DNA of 64,000 nt from Candidatus Woesearchaeota archaeon (GCA_026002815.1 BPGB01000002.1:62001-126000); one strand, 5' to 3'; positions 47,201 to 57,124 are shown, counted from the first letter of the stretch. The notes: generated by a model from the sequence alone, not told the origin. Made by a program: numbers and translations.

Positions 47201-50200
47201 TGATAGAAACAACGTCACTTATTCCGCTGGCTGTCGCTTTAAATGCGACTGATTTATATGTTCCCCAAACATTTGACCAGTTAATATTATTATATATTCC
47301 ATCTGGATAAACAGTTAACGAAGATCCTGAAACATTTACTCCGCTCGTTGTTTTAAGATCTACCCATGATACTCCACCATTTGTACTATATTGCCATGTT
47401 ACCGTAGCGGAATAATTCATATTTACAGATAATTTAATAGATAATGGTGTAGCCGAAGTATCGGTAGGAGAAGAATATTCAAATGTTTGCCCACCTTCGG
47501 CAATTAATCTTAAAAGTTTCGGTTCTGAACCATCAGCACCTCGTTTTGATTTTGTGACAGTAAATCGACGTTTTACCGATATACCATTATCTAAACGAAT
47601 CGTAATATCAGCGTAGGCCACATCAGCGGTCATCGCTGTGCATGTAATTTCACCAGTCGTAGTATTTAAAGAAAACGTTCCATTGACCTGTGAAATATCA
47701 GATAAAGTATATCCAAATCGATTTGACACTGGAGTTTGAGTATTTGAATATGTATGTTCTACATTTTCTTTCAAAACTCGAACTTGTGTTGATGCTCCAA
47801 CAAAAGTCGTTACCACACCATTTGCTTCGGCTGGAACGATATGAGATTCATTCGTTAAGAAAACAGAGTATGATTGTGCGGGATCGCCTTTTTTACCGTC
47901 TTGAATTTTTGAAATTGTTAATTCGTCGATATCAATTTTTGCCCCGGTATTACCGTTATAAGCTTCAACTTTAAAATGAACTGTACTTGTAAATTTTGAA
48001 AAATTTGTTGTGGCAAATGTATATGAAGTATTTGTGCTTTGAGTTAATACTTGTTGAAATGCTTGATTATCATATTTTATAAATAAATTAAATTTTGGAT
48101 TTGGAATATTTTGAACCGTAAAGGTTAATGTAATATTATTGTTATCACTAGGATAAATAAAACCATTCGAATCATAATGGAGTAAATATTTATCTGCGGT
48201 TAATGTGACAAATCCACTATTTTTAGCTTTATCGACTGAAAATCGTTTTGTGATTTTAAAACCATCGGCAAATAAAATATCAAAATCACATACCACTGAA
48301 TCTGAAGATCCTACGGCATCAACATAAATAGCTCCGTTCGCCATATCTTCTTTAAAAACCCAAGTTTGATCACTTGATCTTATATTTGTGATTGAAAATG
48401 TCCCGGATGTGGGGGTATCATCACCAGAATATGTTAAAGGTTGATTACCTTTTGACGCAAAAACATTTGTCGTAGCCGGAGAATTTAAACCGATTTGTCC
48501 AGGAAGAGGATTACCACTAGAATCACATGCAATTGTATGTGATTCGTTATCAATAATAACACCATATGGACTTATCCCGTCCGTGCCATTTTGCCCAGGT
48601 TCGCCTGGCGGACCTTGAACTTGTTGAATTTTCGTAATTGTAAACGTGTCTTCATCAATTAATTTGCTAATATCAAATGCATCAAAAACTTCGGCTTTAA
48701 AAGTCGCTTTCTCAACGAAAGTGTCAATATATGTTTCGGGTGGAATATAAGTCCAAGTTATCCCATTTCCAGCGTCAATTAATAAATTATAAGTATTTTG
48801 ATTATCATATTTTACGTACCATTTTATATATGGCGTTCTAACGTTTCTAACCAATGCATTAAAATGCACTTCATTTGGATAGCTAAGAACCCCCGCTTCG
48901 TTATAAACGATTATTGTGGCATCCGCTGCTATATCTATAGCGCCGGAATCAATTTTTCTATCCAATGACCATATTTTAGGGAAGATACTTCCATCAGGAA
49001 GTTTAATTTTAATTTCATATATACCCGCTAAGTCAGCATTGTTATTAAGAGTTTCGACATATAATGTATCTCCAATATTTGAAATAGTCCATCCATTTCC
49101 ACCAGAAATAAATCCCGAACCTGAATCAATGGTAAATTCCCCAGTGGCGGGAGTTGCCGATGAAGTATATACAAATTGAGTACTATCATATGTTACGCTT
49201 ATTTTCGTTATAGCGCGACCAGTAGCCCCAATTTCATTTTCAAGAGGTAATCCTATAGAATCGCATAAAACAGTGTGAGATTCATTTGATAATACGATTG
49301 AATATGTGCCAACCCCGTCTCTACCACGAATATTTTGAAATTTGGTAATAGTCTCTGTATCGGAATCAATTAATTGGGTTGGATTTGAATTACTATATAC
49401 TTCTACTTTAAATGTGGCAATTTTATCAAATGTTTCTGAAATAGTTGCGGGTGGAGTATAAATTAAAAGTGGATCGGTGTCTGAAAGAATATTAAACGAT
49501 CCATCATCATATTTCACATACCATTTATATGTCGGATCAGAAATATTACTCGGGGACGCACTTAAAGTAATTTGGGTTGGGCTTACTAATTGCCCATCTT
49601 CATCATAATTGATAATACGGGCATCTGTAATTAAATTTACAAAACCGGCACCTAAAGATTTATTAACGCTAAATTGTTTTGTAATTATCGTACCATCTGA
49701 AAAAACAACGTCAAAAAGAATACCCGCATTTGTACTCGATTGTGAAGCAATCGAGTTAACATAAACACCACCACTTGTTGTATCTTCAAAAACCGACCAG
49801 CCTTGTCCGGTTCCAGGAATAAAACGAATATTTTTAATCGCAAATTCTTGGAATCCCGGCGTATCAGATGAAACATAAGTATATTCGGTAGTTCCATTAT
49901 ATGCGGTGACTAATGTCGATGCTCTAGATCCTAAACCTACCTCTCCATTTTTAGGAATTCCAGCCGCATCTGTTTCAATAGTATGACTTTCATTTGATAA
50001 GAGAACTGAATATGAATGTCTACCGCCGTAAGATTTATATGCGTTAAAAGTAACGTTTATAATTTCACCGTCAGGGAAAATAACAGGAATATCCGCCCAA
50101 GCGGTATCCGTATAAATATTTGTAATTGAAACTTTTCCAGTCCCTATGTCTAATTCTACGTCAATCCCTGTTTCCGCAATTGCCGTTGAATCAATTGTAA

Positions 50201-52193
50201 AATACCCATCAGAAGGAGGTGAACCTGTCGGAGCTTCCCAGGTTAGTCTCTGCCCATTATAAAAAACCACAAAATCTGTAAACGCACTAACAAATGCCCC
50301 AGGTAATGGATTTCCTAAATAATCACATGAAATACCATTTGATGGATTTGTTAATCCAACCGTTTTATTACCTTTCGCATCATATACTTTATAAAGTGTA
50401 ATAATATCTTCTTTAGGTTGTCCTGTTGATTCTGCAACTGTGACTCTATATGTTCTAAAATCCTCTGAAAAATCCGTATGGGTTACGACAAATTGAGTTT
50501 GACCATCGTTTCCTACGATATGTACCCAGTCGGCAGTAGTTGAATCCCAAAAATACCATTTATAATCAATCTCACCAATATTATATTTTGTCGCTTTTAA
50601 AGTAATGGTTGGATTAGTAATTTTACCGTCAACATCATATTTAAAAACTATACTTTCGGAATTTAAAACAATATAATTCGCTGTTCCGGTTGGACCTTGT
50701 AAACCATCTTGAATATGGGCTAAAGTAATAGTATCTGTAATTTCTCCCTCTAAGGGATCATTTATCGCAATTCTAAATGTTCTAACACCTGAAGAAAAAT
50801 TGGGAACGGTATCATTGGTTCCACTAATTTCAACTATGTCAACTCCTGAAGCGAATGTCGTTGACCAGCCACCCAACCCTCCATTAAGGGTCGTATCCCA
50901 ATATTGCCATTCTAAATCTGCTGTATTTAAATTATAAAGATAAGCCTTTAATGTAATTTTACCATCTGCGGGATAAGAAAGAGTCGTATCTGAATCGTGT
51001 TTAAAAACCAAACCTTCTAATGAAGATAACGAAACTAATTTTGAAGCTCCATCTTTACCATCATAAACTTTCTTTAAAGCCCAATTAAACGGACCCAATA
51101 CGATACCTTCTTGGGTTTGGATTGTGACGGGAATAGTAGCGGAATCCGCAGTAATATCAGTGACTTTAATTATACCAGTTGAAGTATTGATTTGGGCTGT
51201 GGAATTAAATCCAGCTATAATCCCACCTGAATGCGCGATTCTATATGTAAATGCTCCATTCAAATTTTCATCATATGAATATGATTGCAAACCATAAAAG
51301 ACAACAATAGAAGTCGTTGCATCAACGAGAGAATTCGGTTTTAATGTTCCATCATAATAAACTGGAATATTATGAGTTGGATTTGTAAAAAGAACGGTAT
51401 ATGAGTTTTCACCACCACTTAATTTAAAAGGATCAGACCAGTCACTCCATAAAACTCCATTTCGAGTCGCAATAGATGACCAAACTGCGCCTACCGGACT
51501 AAATGTCCATTCATTGTCAAGATCGCCCTCTTCATTTACCAATCCAGGAGGATTCGTTGGTAATGGTGGTAATAAAGGGCTTGAGTTATAAATAATTTTA
51601 ATTTCTGTAGAAAGATTTAATTTTGATGTATCATCTAAATTTTCCCAACGAATCACCCCTTCGCCAAAAACAAGATCTCCCGAATTATCTTTATTAAACC
51701 ACATTGCAAATCGATTAGGATCATTACCACCACCTAATTTAATAAATTCGGAATCCAGATCAATAATCATTCCTTCCATTGTTGATGGATCTGGATTGTT
51801 TTCGGTATTTTTAAATCGAGTAGATTTTATTTTTCCACCCCAAACTTCACCTAAAGCACCATCATCTCCGATACCCCCAATTGATTCCCAGGCAGTTTCT
51901 CCACCTTTATAAAATTTAGATTTATTTGCCGCAAAAATAATTTTCCCTTTATGTTTCGAAACTTCAAATGTCGGTAAAACAGGTATAAATTCAATAAATG
52001 TAGGAGAATAAATACGAGTAATGGCTAAATCTGTAGGATCGGTATCATGAAGATTTACAATTTGATAACTTCCGCCTACATTGCCTATTTCCACAACTTT
52101 TAAAAGAAGATATTTTTTATCTGATAAAAGTGATTTTTGATGTGGTTTTAAAACCGAATAATACGCAACTGGGGGGCGGTTTAGTTTTCGCAT
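44274..52193 (-). CDS. Giant tail fibre/tip protein with alternating Ig-like modules and collagen-like linkers
   Basis: 2639 aa; eight 'NESHT' modules, 'GPPGEPG', 'GATGPQGPSG', 'GPPGPSG', and 'GNITANQINTGVLDASKITVTNLDAGSITTGILRA' typical of tail tip/fibre C-termini. Confidence 0.8.
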   Translation of the reverse strand: MRKLNRPPVAYYSVLKPHQKSLLSDKKYLLLKVVEIGNVGGSYQIVNLHDTDPTDLAITRIYSPTFIEFIPVLPTFEVSKHKGKIIFAANKSKFYKGGETAWESIGGIGDDGALGEVWGGKIKSTRFKNTENNPDPSTMEGMIIDLDSEFIKLGGGNDPNRFAMWFNKDNSGDLVFGEGVIRWENLDDTSKLNLSTEIKIIYNSSPLLPPLPTNPPGLVNEEGDLDNEWTFSPVGAVWSSIATRNGVLWSDWSDPFKLSGGENSYTVLFTNPTHNIPVYYDGTLKPNSLVDATTSIVVFYGLQSYSYDENLNGAFTYRIAHSGGIIAGFNSTAQINTSTGIIKVTDITADSATIPVTIQTQEGIVLGPFNWALKKVYDGKDGASKLVSLSSLEGLVFKHDSDTTLSYPADGKITLKAYLYNLNTADLEWQYWDTTLNGGLGGWSTTFASGVDIVEISGTNDTVPNFSSGVRTFRIAINDPLEGEITDTITLAHIQDGLQGPTGTANYIVLNSESIVFKYDVDGKITNPTITLKATKYNIGEIDYKWYFWDSTTADWVHIVGNDGQTQFVVTHTDFSEDFRTYRVTVAESTGQPKEDIITLYKVYDAKGNKTVGLTNPSNGISCDYLGNPLPGAFVSAFTDFVVFYNGQRLTWEAPTGSPPSDGYFTIDSTAIAETGIDVELDIGTGKVSITNIYTDTAWADIPVIFPDGEIINVTFNAYKSYGGRHSYSVLLSNESHTIETDAAGIPKNGEVGLGSRASTLVTAYNGTTEYTYVSSDTPGFQEFAIKNIRFIPGTGQGWSVFEDTTSGGVYVNSIASQSSTNAGILFDVVFSDGTIITKQFSVNKSLGAGFVNLITDARIINYDEDGQLVSPTQITLSASPSNISDPTYKWYVKYDDGSFNILSDTDPLLIYTPPATISETFDKIATFKVEVYSNSNPTQLIDSDTETITKFQNIRGRDGVGTYSIVLSNESHTVLCDSIGLPLENEIGATGRAITKISVTYDSTQFVYTSSATPATGEFTIDSGSGFISGGNGWTISNIGDTLYVETLNNNADLAGIYEIKIKLPDGSIFPKIWSLDRKIDSGAIDIAADATIIVYNEAGVLSYPNEVHFNALVRNVRTPYIKWYVKYDNQNTYNLLIDAGNGITWTYIPPETYIDTFVEKATFKAEVFDAFDISKLIDEDTFTITKIQQVQGPPGEPGQNGTDGISPYGVIIDNESHTIACDSSGNPLPGQIGLNSPATTNVFASKGNQPLTYSGDDTPTSGTFSITNIRSSDQTWVFKEDMANGAIYVDAVGSSDSVVCDFDILFADGFKITKRFSVDKAKNSGFVTLTADKYLLHYDSNGFIYPSDNNNITLTFTVQNIPNPKFNLFIKYDNQAFQQVLTQSTNTSYTFATTNFSKFTSTVHFKVEAYNGNTGAKIDIDELTISKIQDGKKGDPAQSYSVFLTNESHIVPAEANGVVTTFVGASTQVRVLKENVEHTYSNTQTPVSNRFGYTLSDISQVNGTFSLNTTTGEITCTAMTADVAYADITIRLDNGISVKRRFTVTKSKRGADGSEPKLLRLIAEGGQTFEYSSPTDTSATPLSIKLSVNMNYSATVTWQYSTNGGVSWVDLKTTSGVNVSGSSLTVYPDGIYNNINWSNVWGTYKSVAFKATASGISDVVSITKVVGGVAGQNAYSVVLDNPSHTVIADSNGAVASSELTPAKTKVYVYNGPTQLTVNTHFTVGTPVLKTGTGWTFSKSNDEVSVQSVNTTSSDSATCEIPIQIINGPALKAIFSVNKVKDKAVVNLTLSNYVVRYSASGARDIDSITASWTKKGYLSGTAYYRLTISRDGGTETTVVSSTTGASANIDIKSTYTFTKYAKVKVYMYSGSISSSTLIDEDEAMISVVRDGAIGEDAYTVILTNEAHTVPSDHNGVVSSTDYAQATTNVLVFRGGTQLTFVNNTSPGPDQFYVGLPTNPTSGYTFTRDSSGIVKLSSISTSSDTGSCTIPVKLPNGKTVEKKFSITRVRRGIPGATGPQGPSGTNGLDAFYVKIASADQVFKYAAGATSPVPTSITLAAAIYGATSVTYQWEYKPPSSATWTVITGATSSTLIVYTTGTTGTNNWSTIWGSHRTLSFRIRATSGSRTAYDIITIAKVYDGTQGPPGPSGASGAYLEINSSKGIFFVKKVGVGNNPTNLDFNYEYTDISFKTNGESVKVTTTGLNSNYSNTTFLNASSFRIYPVTLPPSPPSGARYMTSDQCEITVTTATSGITKTLVIKKIDEIKGTHIDSNGIYTGNITANQINTGVLDASKITVTNLDAGSITTGILRATGSSSFFDLDNNLISIFSDGKVISYNAATANNSTERSVLNSGALTFEYRTSTSSSTWYTRNYISRIESGVTNDNTTVTFNPPFKNPPSIVLAVNSAQMYKKNYSTVDQFIKMEPIDVSVSGFKPRLYHTTSAGNPINHNISIPYDIIENAYLVSGYTNRWRFDFTPPSNAASLRISFAVLPGYTREYYYPPGYDTTTSTRYPEQYSHVLQQRYNYTVMIQEYGTYTYMTRYTYNYPSNKYYDVINDKEIVLTSVGAKIRIEIVRGVYAGQFTSNVKYPLETYFPTYSLSNYDRRRWDTFRILSLNFYTGTETTTDPNSRIYWIAIGS

Positions 52194-52521
52194 ATTGATA
52201 AGTTAAACAGACGTAATAATATCCAGTTGTATCTAAAGGAGGCGGCTTCGCTCCACCAGGAGTATCGGACACATAAAAATCTTGATCTGCTAAATTAATA
52301 ATAAATTCTTCTTCAATATGAATAACCACATCTGACATAAATGCCACACCTTTGGAAACTTTTAAAATTGTGGAAGTTTCCTGTGTAACATTTAAAGCGT
52401 CTGTTGCAAAAATACAATTTTTATCGCCGGTAATAGCTTTTGTTAAAGAGTTAACTACGTTTGAACTATATTCGGTAAACGGATCTACCGTTCTAGTTTG
52501 TTGTGGAATGACATTAGCCAT
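52117..52521 (-). CDS. N-terminal fragment of the giant fibre (frameshifted from 44274..52193)
   Basis: 134 aa; aligns to residues 1-~110 of the 1266-aa ORF; continuation is in the 2639-aa ORF frame. Confidence 0.75.
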   Translation of the reverse strand: MANVIPQQTRTVDPFTEYSSNVVNSLTKAITGDKNCIFATDALNVTQETSTILKVSKGVAFMSDVVIHIEEEFIINLADQDFYVSDTPGGAKPPPLDTTGYYYVCLTYQYAKTKPPPSCVLFGFKTTSKITFIR

Positions 52522-52526
52522 TTATA

Positions 52527-53006
52527 TTATTTCTCCTCTAAATCAAAATCAAATATTAAGGCATGAATATTTTGAATAGACGTTTCTTCATTTTTAATTA
52601 AGTTTTCATATTCTTTATATTTTCTACGAATATTTTTTATAAAAAATATCATTTTATTTAATGTTTCATCATCATACAACCCAGCTAAAATATTTAATTG
52701 TTTATGGATAGGATATTTGGATAAAATTAAATATTCTGTATATTCCTTTAATTCTTTTAATTTATTTTCAATTATTTTTTGTTTGTTTATAAAAAATGTA
52801 TCTTTAACAAATGAATGAAAATTTCGAGGAATTGTTATATTTTCATCGTATGAAATAATAAGACTATTATTATCTAAAAAAATATTTTCTAAAGAAATAT
52901 TAATATTAAATTTTTGAAAAATAAGTTGCCTAAAAATATCATAATTGAATTCGATCATATTATCTTTAATTTGTTTATCTTTTAACTTAATTTTCATTTT
53001 TTTCAT
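52527..53006 (-). CDS. Hypothetical protein (159 aa)
   Basis: ORF between two structural genes. Confidence 0.6.
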   Translation of the reverse strand: MKKMKIKLKDKQIKDNMIEFNYDIFRQLIFQKFNINISLENIFLDNNSLIISYDENITIPRNFHSFVKDTFFINKQKIIENKLKELKEYTEYLILSKYPIHKQLNILAGLYDDETLNKMIFFIKNIRRKYKEYENLIKNEETSIQNIHALIFDFDLEEK

Positions 53007-53021
53007 ATATTTAATTCCTCT

Positions 53022-56000
53022 TTAAGAAGATGTATACCAAGGAATTGGATCGCTTACATTTGTGACAACCGTTGGAATATTATCACTCGATGGATAATGT
53101 GCAAAATAAAAAAGTTTACTTATAGTTCTATCCGCAAAATATTCTAATCGAGATGTACCATTCCCTCTATGTTCTAATGTAACTAATGCAAGTCTTCCTC
53201 TTGCTAAACTACTCACATCGACGTAATGTAAAATCATTTTATATCCACCAGCATAATCACCATTTACACGCTCATTTCCATTTAAAATAGACATACTTGG
53301 AGTTGGATTCGAATCATCAAATACATGTAAAGTAATTCTTGAATATATATTATCATTCGTATTTGCCGGACGAGTTCTCCAAGCAACAAGTAGATAATTA
53401 TTAGAAGTATAAGTACCAAAATCTGGAATAATTGTCAAAAATCGATAAATTTTAGAAAATGATCCCGAATTAATTGAATAATCAAAAGTGTATAGTGTCG
53501 AAAAGGGAGTCCAATCTATCTGTGATTTTCTTAAATCGTCTAATTCAAACCCGAATGGGATTCTATTATCTCGTTCAATTTCAATTGCGCCTAAATTAAT
53601 ACTTCCACTTAAAAGCCTTACAGATGGCTCAACTTCTACATAAAGACGAGCATATACAAACCCGGATGTTCCAATCCCAGGTATAGTAAATGGAAATTCA
53701 TAAAAATTAATCCCATTAAAAATTGAATTATTATTTTGATCCCATCCGGGAAATGACATAATTTTTGTTTTATATATTTCAGTATCATCTGCTTGTCGAT
53801 AAGATAAATAAAGAGTGAATGGTATATGATAATCTTGATTAACAAAAATTCGACATTTATAAATCCCTGGAGTTAAAGCTATGGGTTTTGAATAAATTTC
53901 TTTATTATCTGTATCAAACGCCCCCATAGTTACTTGGACTTTATATTGGCCTTTTATGCTATATGTTCTTGACGAGGTTACTGATGTATAAATATCACCT
54001 TCCCAACCCCCAGTAATCATATCTCCTGATAATGAACCATAATCCATCCAACGTGAAGGTTTTAAATTAATATGACCACCCGAGTGTGGTGCAAATAAAC
54101 AAGAATCATAATTTTCAAAATCACCGGAAATAATAGAATCTAAAATTGTTTTATCTACATTTGTTAATAAACTATTTTCTTGAGGTTCAACTACTTTTCC
54201 TAAAAGATTTTTACCATCATTTGCTGTCACAAAAACAGAATTCGAATTATTTACAATTAACTCTAAATCATCTGCAGTAACTTCATTTGGAAATTTAAAA
54301 CATAAATTATAATTAAATGAATCAAATTTAGAATCATATCTTTGATAATTTTGTAAATAAGCATTAATCCTTTCATATGGAACTTTCATAATAAATGATG
54401 GAAAGTTTGAATCAAACCCACTATAATTTGAAACAATATATAAGTTACCATTTATATTTAAAAATTTAATTAATTTTTGTAATGAATTTTCTTCACGTCG
54501 TAAAATGGCCGTATTTAATACAGTTGTATTGTTATATGGTTCATTTGGATCATATCTCGTCCATTTAAAATCTCTAGTAAAAACTCTTCCAATATCTTTT
54601 TTAGGGCTAATAACAATAATATCACGAGATGTCGAAGATGAAGAATTTAAAATCCCTATAAAAGAATTTGCATATGGAATTAAAGTTGATTTGGGGGATA
54701 ATGAATCATTTGTATATTTTACTCCAATATCACTTTGATTATTTAAATTAAAATCAATAATATCTCCGGCTGAGGAATACGCAGGGGATAAAAAGGATGC
54801 TCTTAAATTAATGTCCGAATTATATGATGACAATACAACTAAAGATGCATCTTGATATTCTAATCGAGTGGTATCAACATTCGTCGTTCCCAATGAATAA
54901 ATTGTGGAAATATTATTATCTAAATTAGAAATATCGATATCCGTAAATGTTTTGGAATCTAAATTTAAAATTTTAATGTTTTTTTGTGTGTGTGCAAACG
55001 CAATATTACCTGAAAACCAAATTGGGGACCATAAAGTACCTGTGTGAGTAAATATATCTAAATTGTGATTAACCCTATTATAAACAACAATTTTAAATTC
55101 AGTATCATTATTATCTGGAAATATAGCGATAATATTATTTGATGATGAAAAAATATAACATGACGATATTAAAGATGAAAATGTTGTGTTAATTCCGTTT
55201 ACTGTGGTTATATAAGTAGAATATTTATCATATGTCATTAATGTATCTAACGATCCATTAATCGGAATTTGGGATATAAATACTTTTAAAGTTATGGTGT
55301 TAATAATAAGAGCATAAACATAATTATCATCGGCATCTAAAGCCACAATTCGACTTGTTGATAAAGGTTCCATTAAATCTGAATATTTAATAGTATAAGC
55401 ATTTGCTGAAAGTGATTGTCTCCCTAATTTAAAAGAACTTTCATGTGAACTTTTTGGAAAACGAGGATATGGATAATCGTGAGATTTATCATTAGCTAAT
55501 AAAAGAATATCTGCTGTCCCGCCAGGCGAACCACCTGTTATTGCATATCCTAAAAAGATAGATCCTGGATAATTAAATGAAGTTGCAGTCCCAGGTTCTT
55601 TTTCACTTAAATATAACGGTGTTCCGGGTGAAAAAATAAAACTTTGACTATCAATTTTAACAGTAACTTTTCCTAGTCTTTTAATAAATCCATTTATCGA
55701 AGATTGAATTACCACACCTAAAACTGAAGGGTTTTGATCAATCGATGATGCAATAAGAGTATTTCCTGTGGTAAAAGTTACGATTGTTCCAACGTCAAAT
55801 CCAGATGTATCAGCTTGCGAAATATTATCAGACTCTACACTACTCGTAGACGATCCTTTAATTCGTAATAAAATATCGACTTTTCCAGAATTCGATTGAG
55901 TTAATGCAATACCAATTGGAATATCATCTAAATCGCCAATATTTGTAACTTTACCGTTTTCTGTGGATGAAATATAAAGCAAATCTCCGGCATTAATTGT

Positions 56001-56822
56001 TATGCCAGATTCTACATTTACAGTCATTCGCCCAGAATATATAACAGTCCCTACGCTTCCAGAAGTTTCTACAACACCGATTATATTATCAATATCTGAA
56101 GGTCCGGTAATTGGAGTTGCTTGTGTACCTGCGGAATCTGCAAATTTAAACAAATCCCCAGGATTACAAGCACTCGTATTCATTGTATATTTTAATTGAG
56201 TAATTTTTTCCCATCCGCTTGAATTTCCAAAATATATACCACCATCATTCTCTGAAAAAATGATCATTCCTGTATGAATATTTGCATTAAATGTAGGTAA
56301 ATTTGGATAAATTCCAGCGAAGAAATCAACATATTGTCTTGAACCATTTGTCAAATCATTTAAATCAGAATTCTCAACTGTATCAATAACATAAACACCA
56401 GAAGATTGAATAATATTTAAAACGCCAATAAAAAGAAGTTTATTTGCGGTAACTAATCCGTGTTCATTTGGTTTTAAAATAACAAAACCGGCTTGGGGAG
56501 CCGGTCTGGAACGAGAATAATTATATTTTAAACAAACATAATATTTACCTGTAGCCGTAGTCGTTCCATTTGAAAAAAATGAATTCGTACTTGTAATGTC
56601 AATTACGGTATCATTGGTCACTTTAATCAATACATTATCAATAATACATGAACCGGCTGATACTTTAAATGTCGTATTAGATAATTTCGTTAATTGAAAA
56701 TCATTATAATTTAAAATTACATTTTTACCACGAGTTAGAATTTGAGAAAATTTATTGACATTAGCAGAATTTCGGTCTGAAAAAGGATCAATTGTTCGCT
56801 CTTGTGTCGGATAAATTGGCAT
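53022..56822 (-). CDS. Large tail/baseplate structural protein
   Basis: 1266 aa; N-term 'MPIYPTQERTIDPFSDRNSANVNKFSQ' shared with the 134-aa ORF. Confidence 0.65.
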   Translation of the reverse strand: MPIYPTQERTIDPFSDRNSANVNKFSQILTRGKNVILNYNDFQLTKLSNTTFKVSAGSCIIDNVLIKVTNDTVIDITSTNSFFSNGTTTATGKYYVCLKYNYSRSRPAPQAGFVILKPNEHGLVTANKLLFIGVLNIIQSSGVYVIDTVENSDLNDLTNGSRQYVDFFAGIYPNLPTFNANIHTGMIIFSENDGGIYFGNSSGWEKITQLKYTMNTSACNPGDLFKFADSAGTQATPITGPSDIDNIIGVVETSGSVGTVIYSGRMTVNVESGITINAGDLLYISSTENGKVTNIGDLDDIPIGIALTQSNSGKVDILLRIKGSSTSSVESDNISQADTSGFDVGTIVTFTTGNTLIASSIDQNPSVLGVVIQSSINGFIKRLGKVTVKIDSQSFIFSPGTPLYLSEKEPGTATSFNYPGSIFLGYAITGGSPGGTADILLLANDKSHDYPYPRFPKSSHESSFKLGRQSLSANAYTIKYSDLMEPLSTSRIVALDADDNYVYALIINTITLKVFISQIPINGSLDTLMTYDKYSTYITTVNGINTTFSSLISSCYIFSSSNNIIAIFPDNNDTEFKIVVYNRVNHNLDIFTHTGTLWSPIWFSGNIAFAHTQKNIKILNLDSKTFTDIDISNLDNNISTIYSLGTTNVDTTRLEYQDASLVVLSSYNSDINLRASFLSPAYSSAGDIIDFNLNNQSDIGVKYTNDSLSPKSTLIPYANSFIGILNSSSSTSRDIIVISPKKDIGRVFTRDFKWTRYDPNEPYNNTTVLNTAILRREENSLQKLIKFLNINGNLYIVSNYSGFDSNFPSFIMKVPYERINAYLQNYQRYDSKFDSFNYNLCFKFPNEVTADDLELIVNNSNSVFVTANDGKNLLGKVVEPQENSLLTNVDKTILDSIISGDFENYDSCLFAPHSGGHINLKPSRWMDYGSLSGDMITGGWEGDIYTSVTSSRTYSIKGQYKVQVTMGAFDTDNKEIYSKPIALTPGIYKCRIFVNQDYHIPFTLYLSYRQADDTEIYKTKIMSFPGWDQNNNSIFNGINFYEFPFTIPGIGTSGFVYARLYVEVEPSVRLLSGSINLGAIEIERDNRIPFGFELDDLRKSQIDWTPFSTLYTFDYSINSGSFSKIYRFLTIIPDFGTYTSNNYLLVAWRTRPANTNDNIYSRITLHVFDDSNPTPSMSILNGNERVNGDYAGGYKMILHYVDVSSLARGRLALVTLEHRGNGTSRLEYFADRTISKLFYFAHYPSSDNIPTVVTNVSDPIPWYTSS

Positions 56823-56872
56823 ATGTTTACTCCTCTTACTTCATTTTTAAGAATATTTATTTAACAAATTTT

Positions 56873-56894
56873 CCCTCAAGCTTTTTGTTCTCAC
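56873..56894 (-). promoter_or_regulatory. Conserved GTGAGAACAAAAAGCTTGAGGG element (copy G)
   Basis: ~51 nt upstream of start at 56822. Confidence 0.6.
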
Positions 56895-56911
56895 AATAAA
56901 AATCCCTATCA

Positions 56912-56932
56912 CAATATATATAACTTAATGAA
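56912..56932 (+). promoter_or_regulatory. Conserved AT-rich 21-bp element (copy P4)
   Basis: CAATATATATAACTTAATGAA upstream of plus ORF 56968. Confidence 0.5.
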
Positions 56933-56967
56933 TAATAAGTTCAATTTCTTTTTTAGGAGAAAAAATT

Positions 56968-57087
56968 ATGAAAACTCGTGTTCAGCCCATCAGAAAGACT
57001 TGCACTATGATTATAAAAAATAAAAAGAAAGAAAAGGAGAAAAAGAAATGTAGGAAAAAGATAAAAAAAGAAGACTACGATGATTAA
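56968..57087 (+). CDS. Very basic Lys-rich peptide (39 aa)
   Basis: MKTRVQPIRKTCTMIIKNKKKEKEKKKCRKKIKKEDYDD; 'taggagaaaaaattATG'; terminator overlaps the stop. Confidence 0.5.
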   Translation: MKTRVQPIRKTCTMIIKNKKKEKEKKKCRKKIKKEDYDD

Positions 57088-57112
57088 GAAGTCATCGTAG
57101 TCTTCTTTATAT
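57070..57112. terminator. Bidirectional terminator
   Basis: GAAGACTACGATGA ... TCATCGTAGTCTTC with flanking A/T runs; convergent genes. Confidence 0.85.
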
Positions 57113-57124
57113 TTTTGTTTAATT

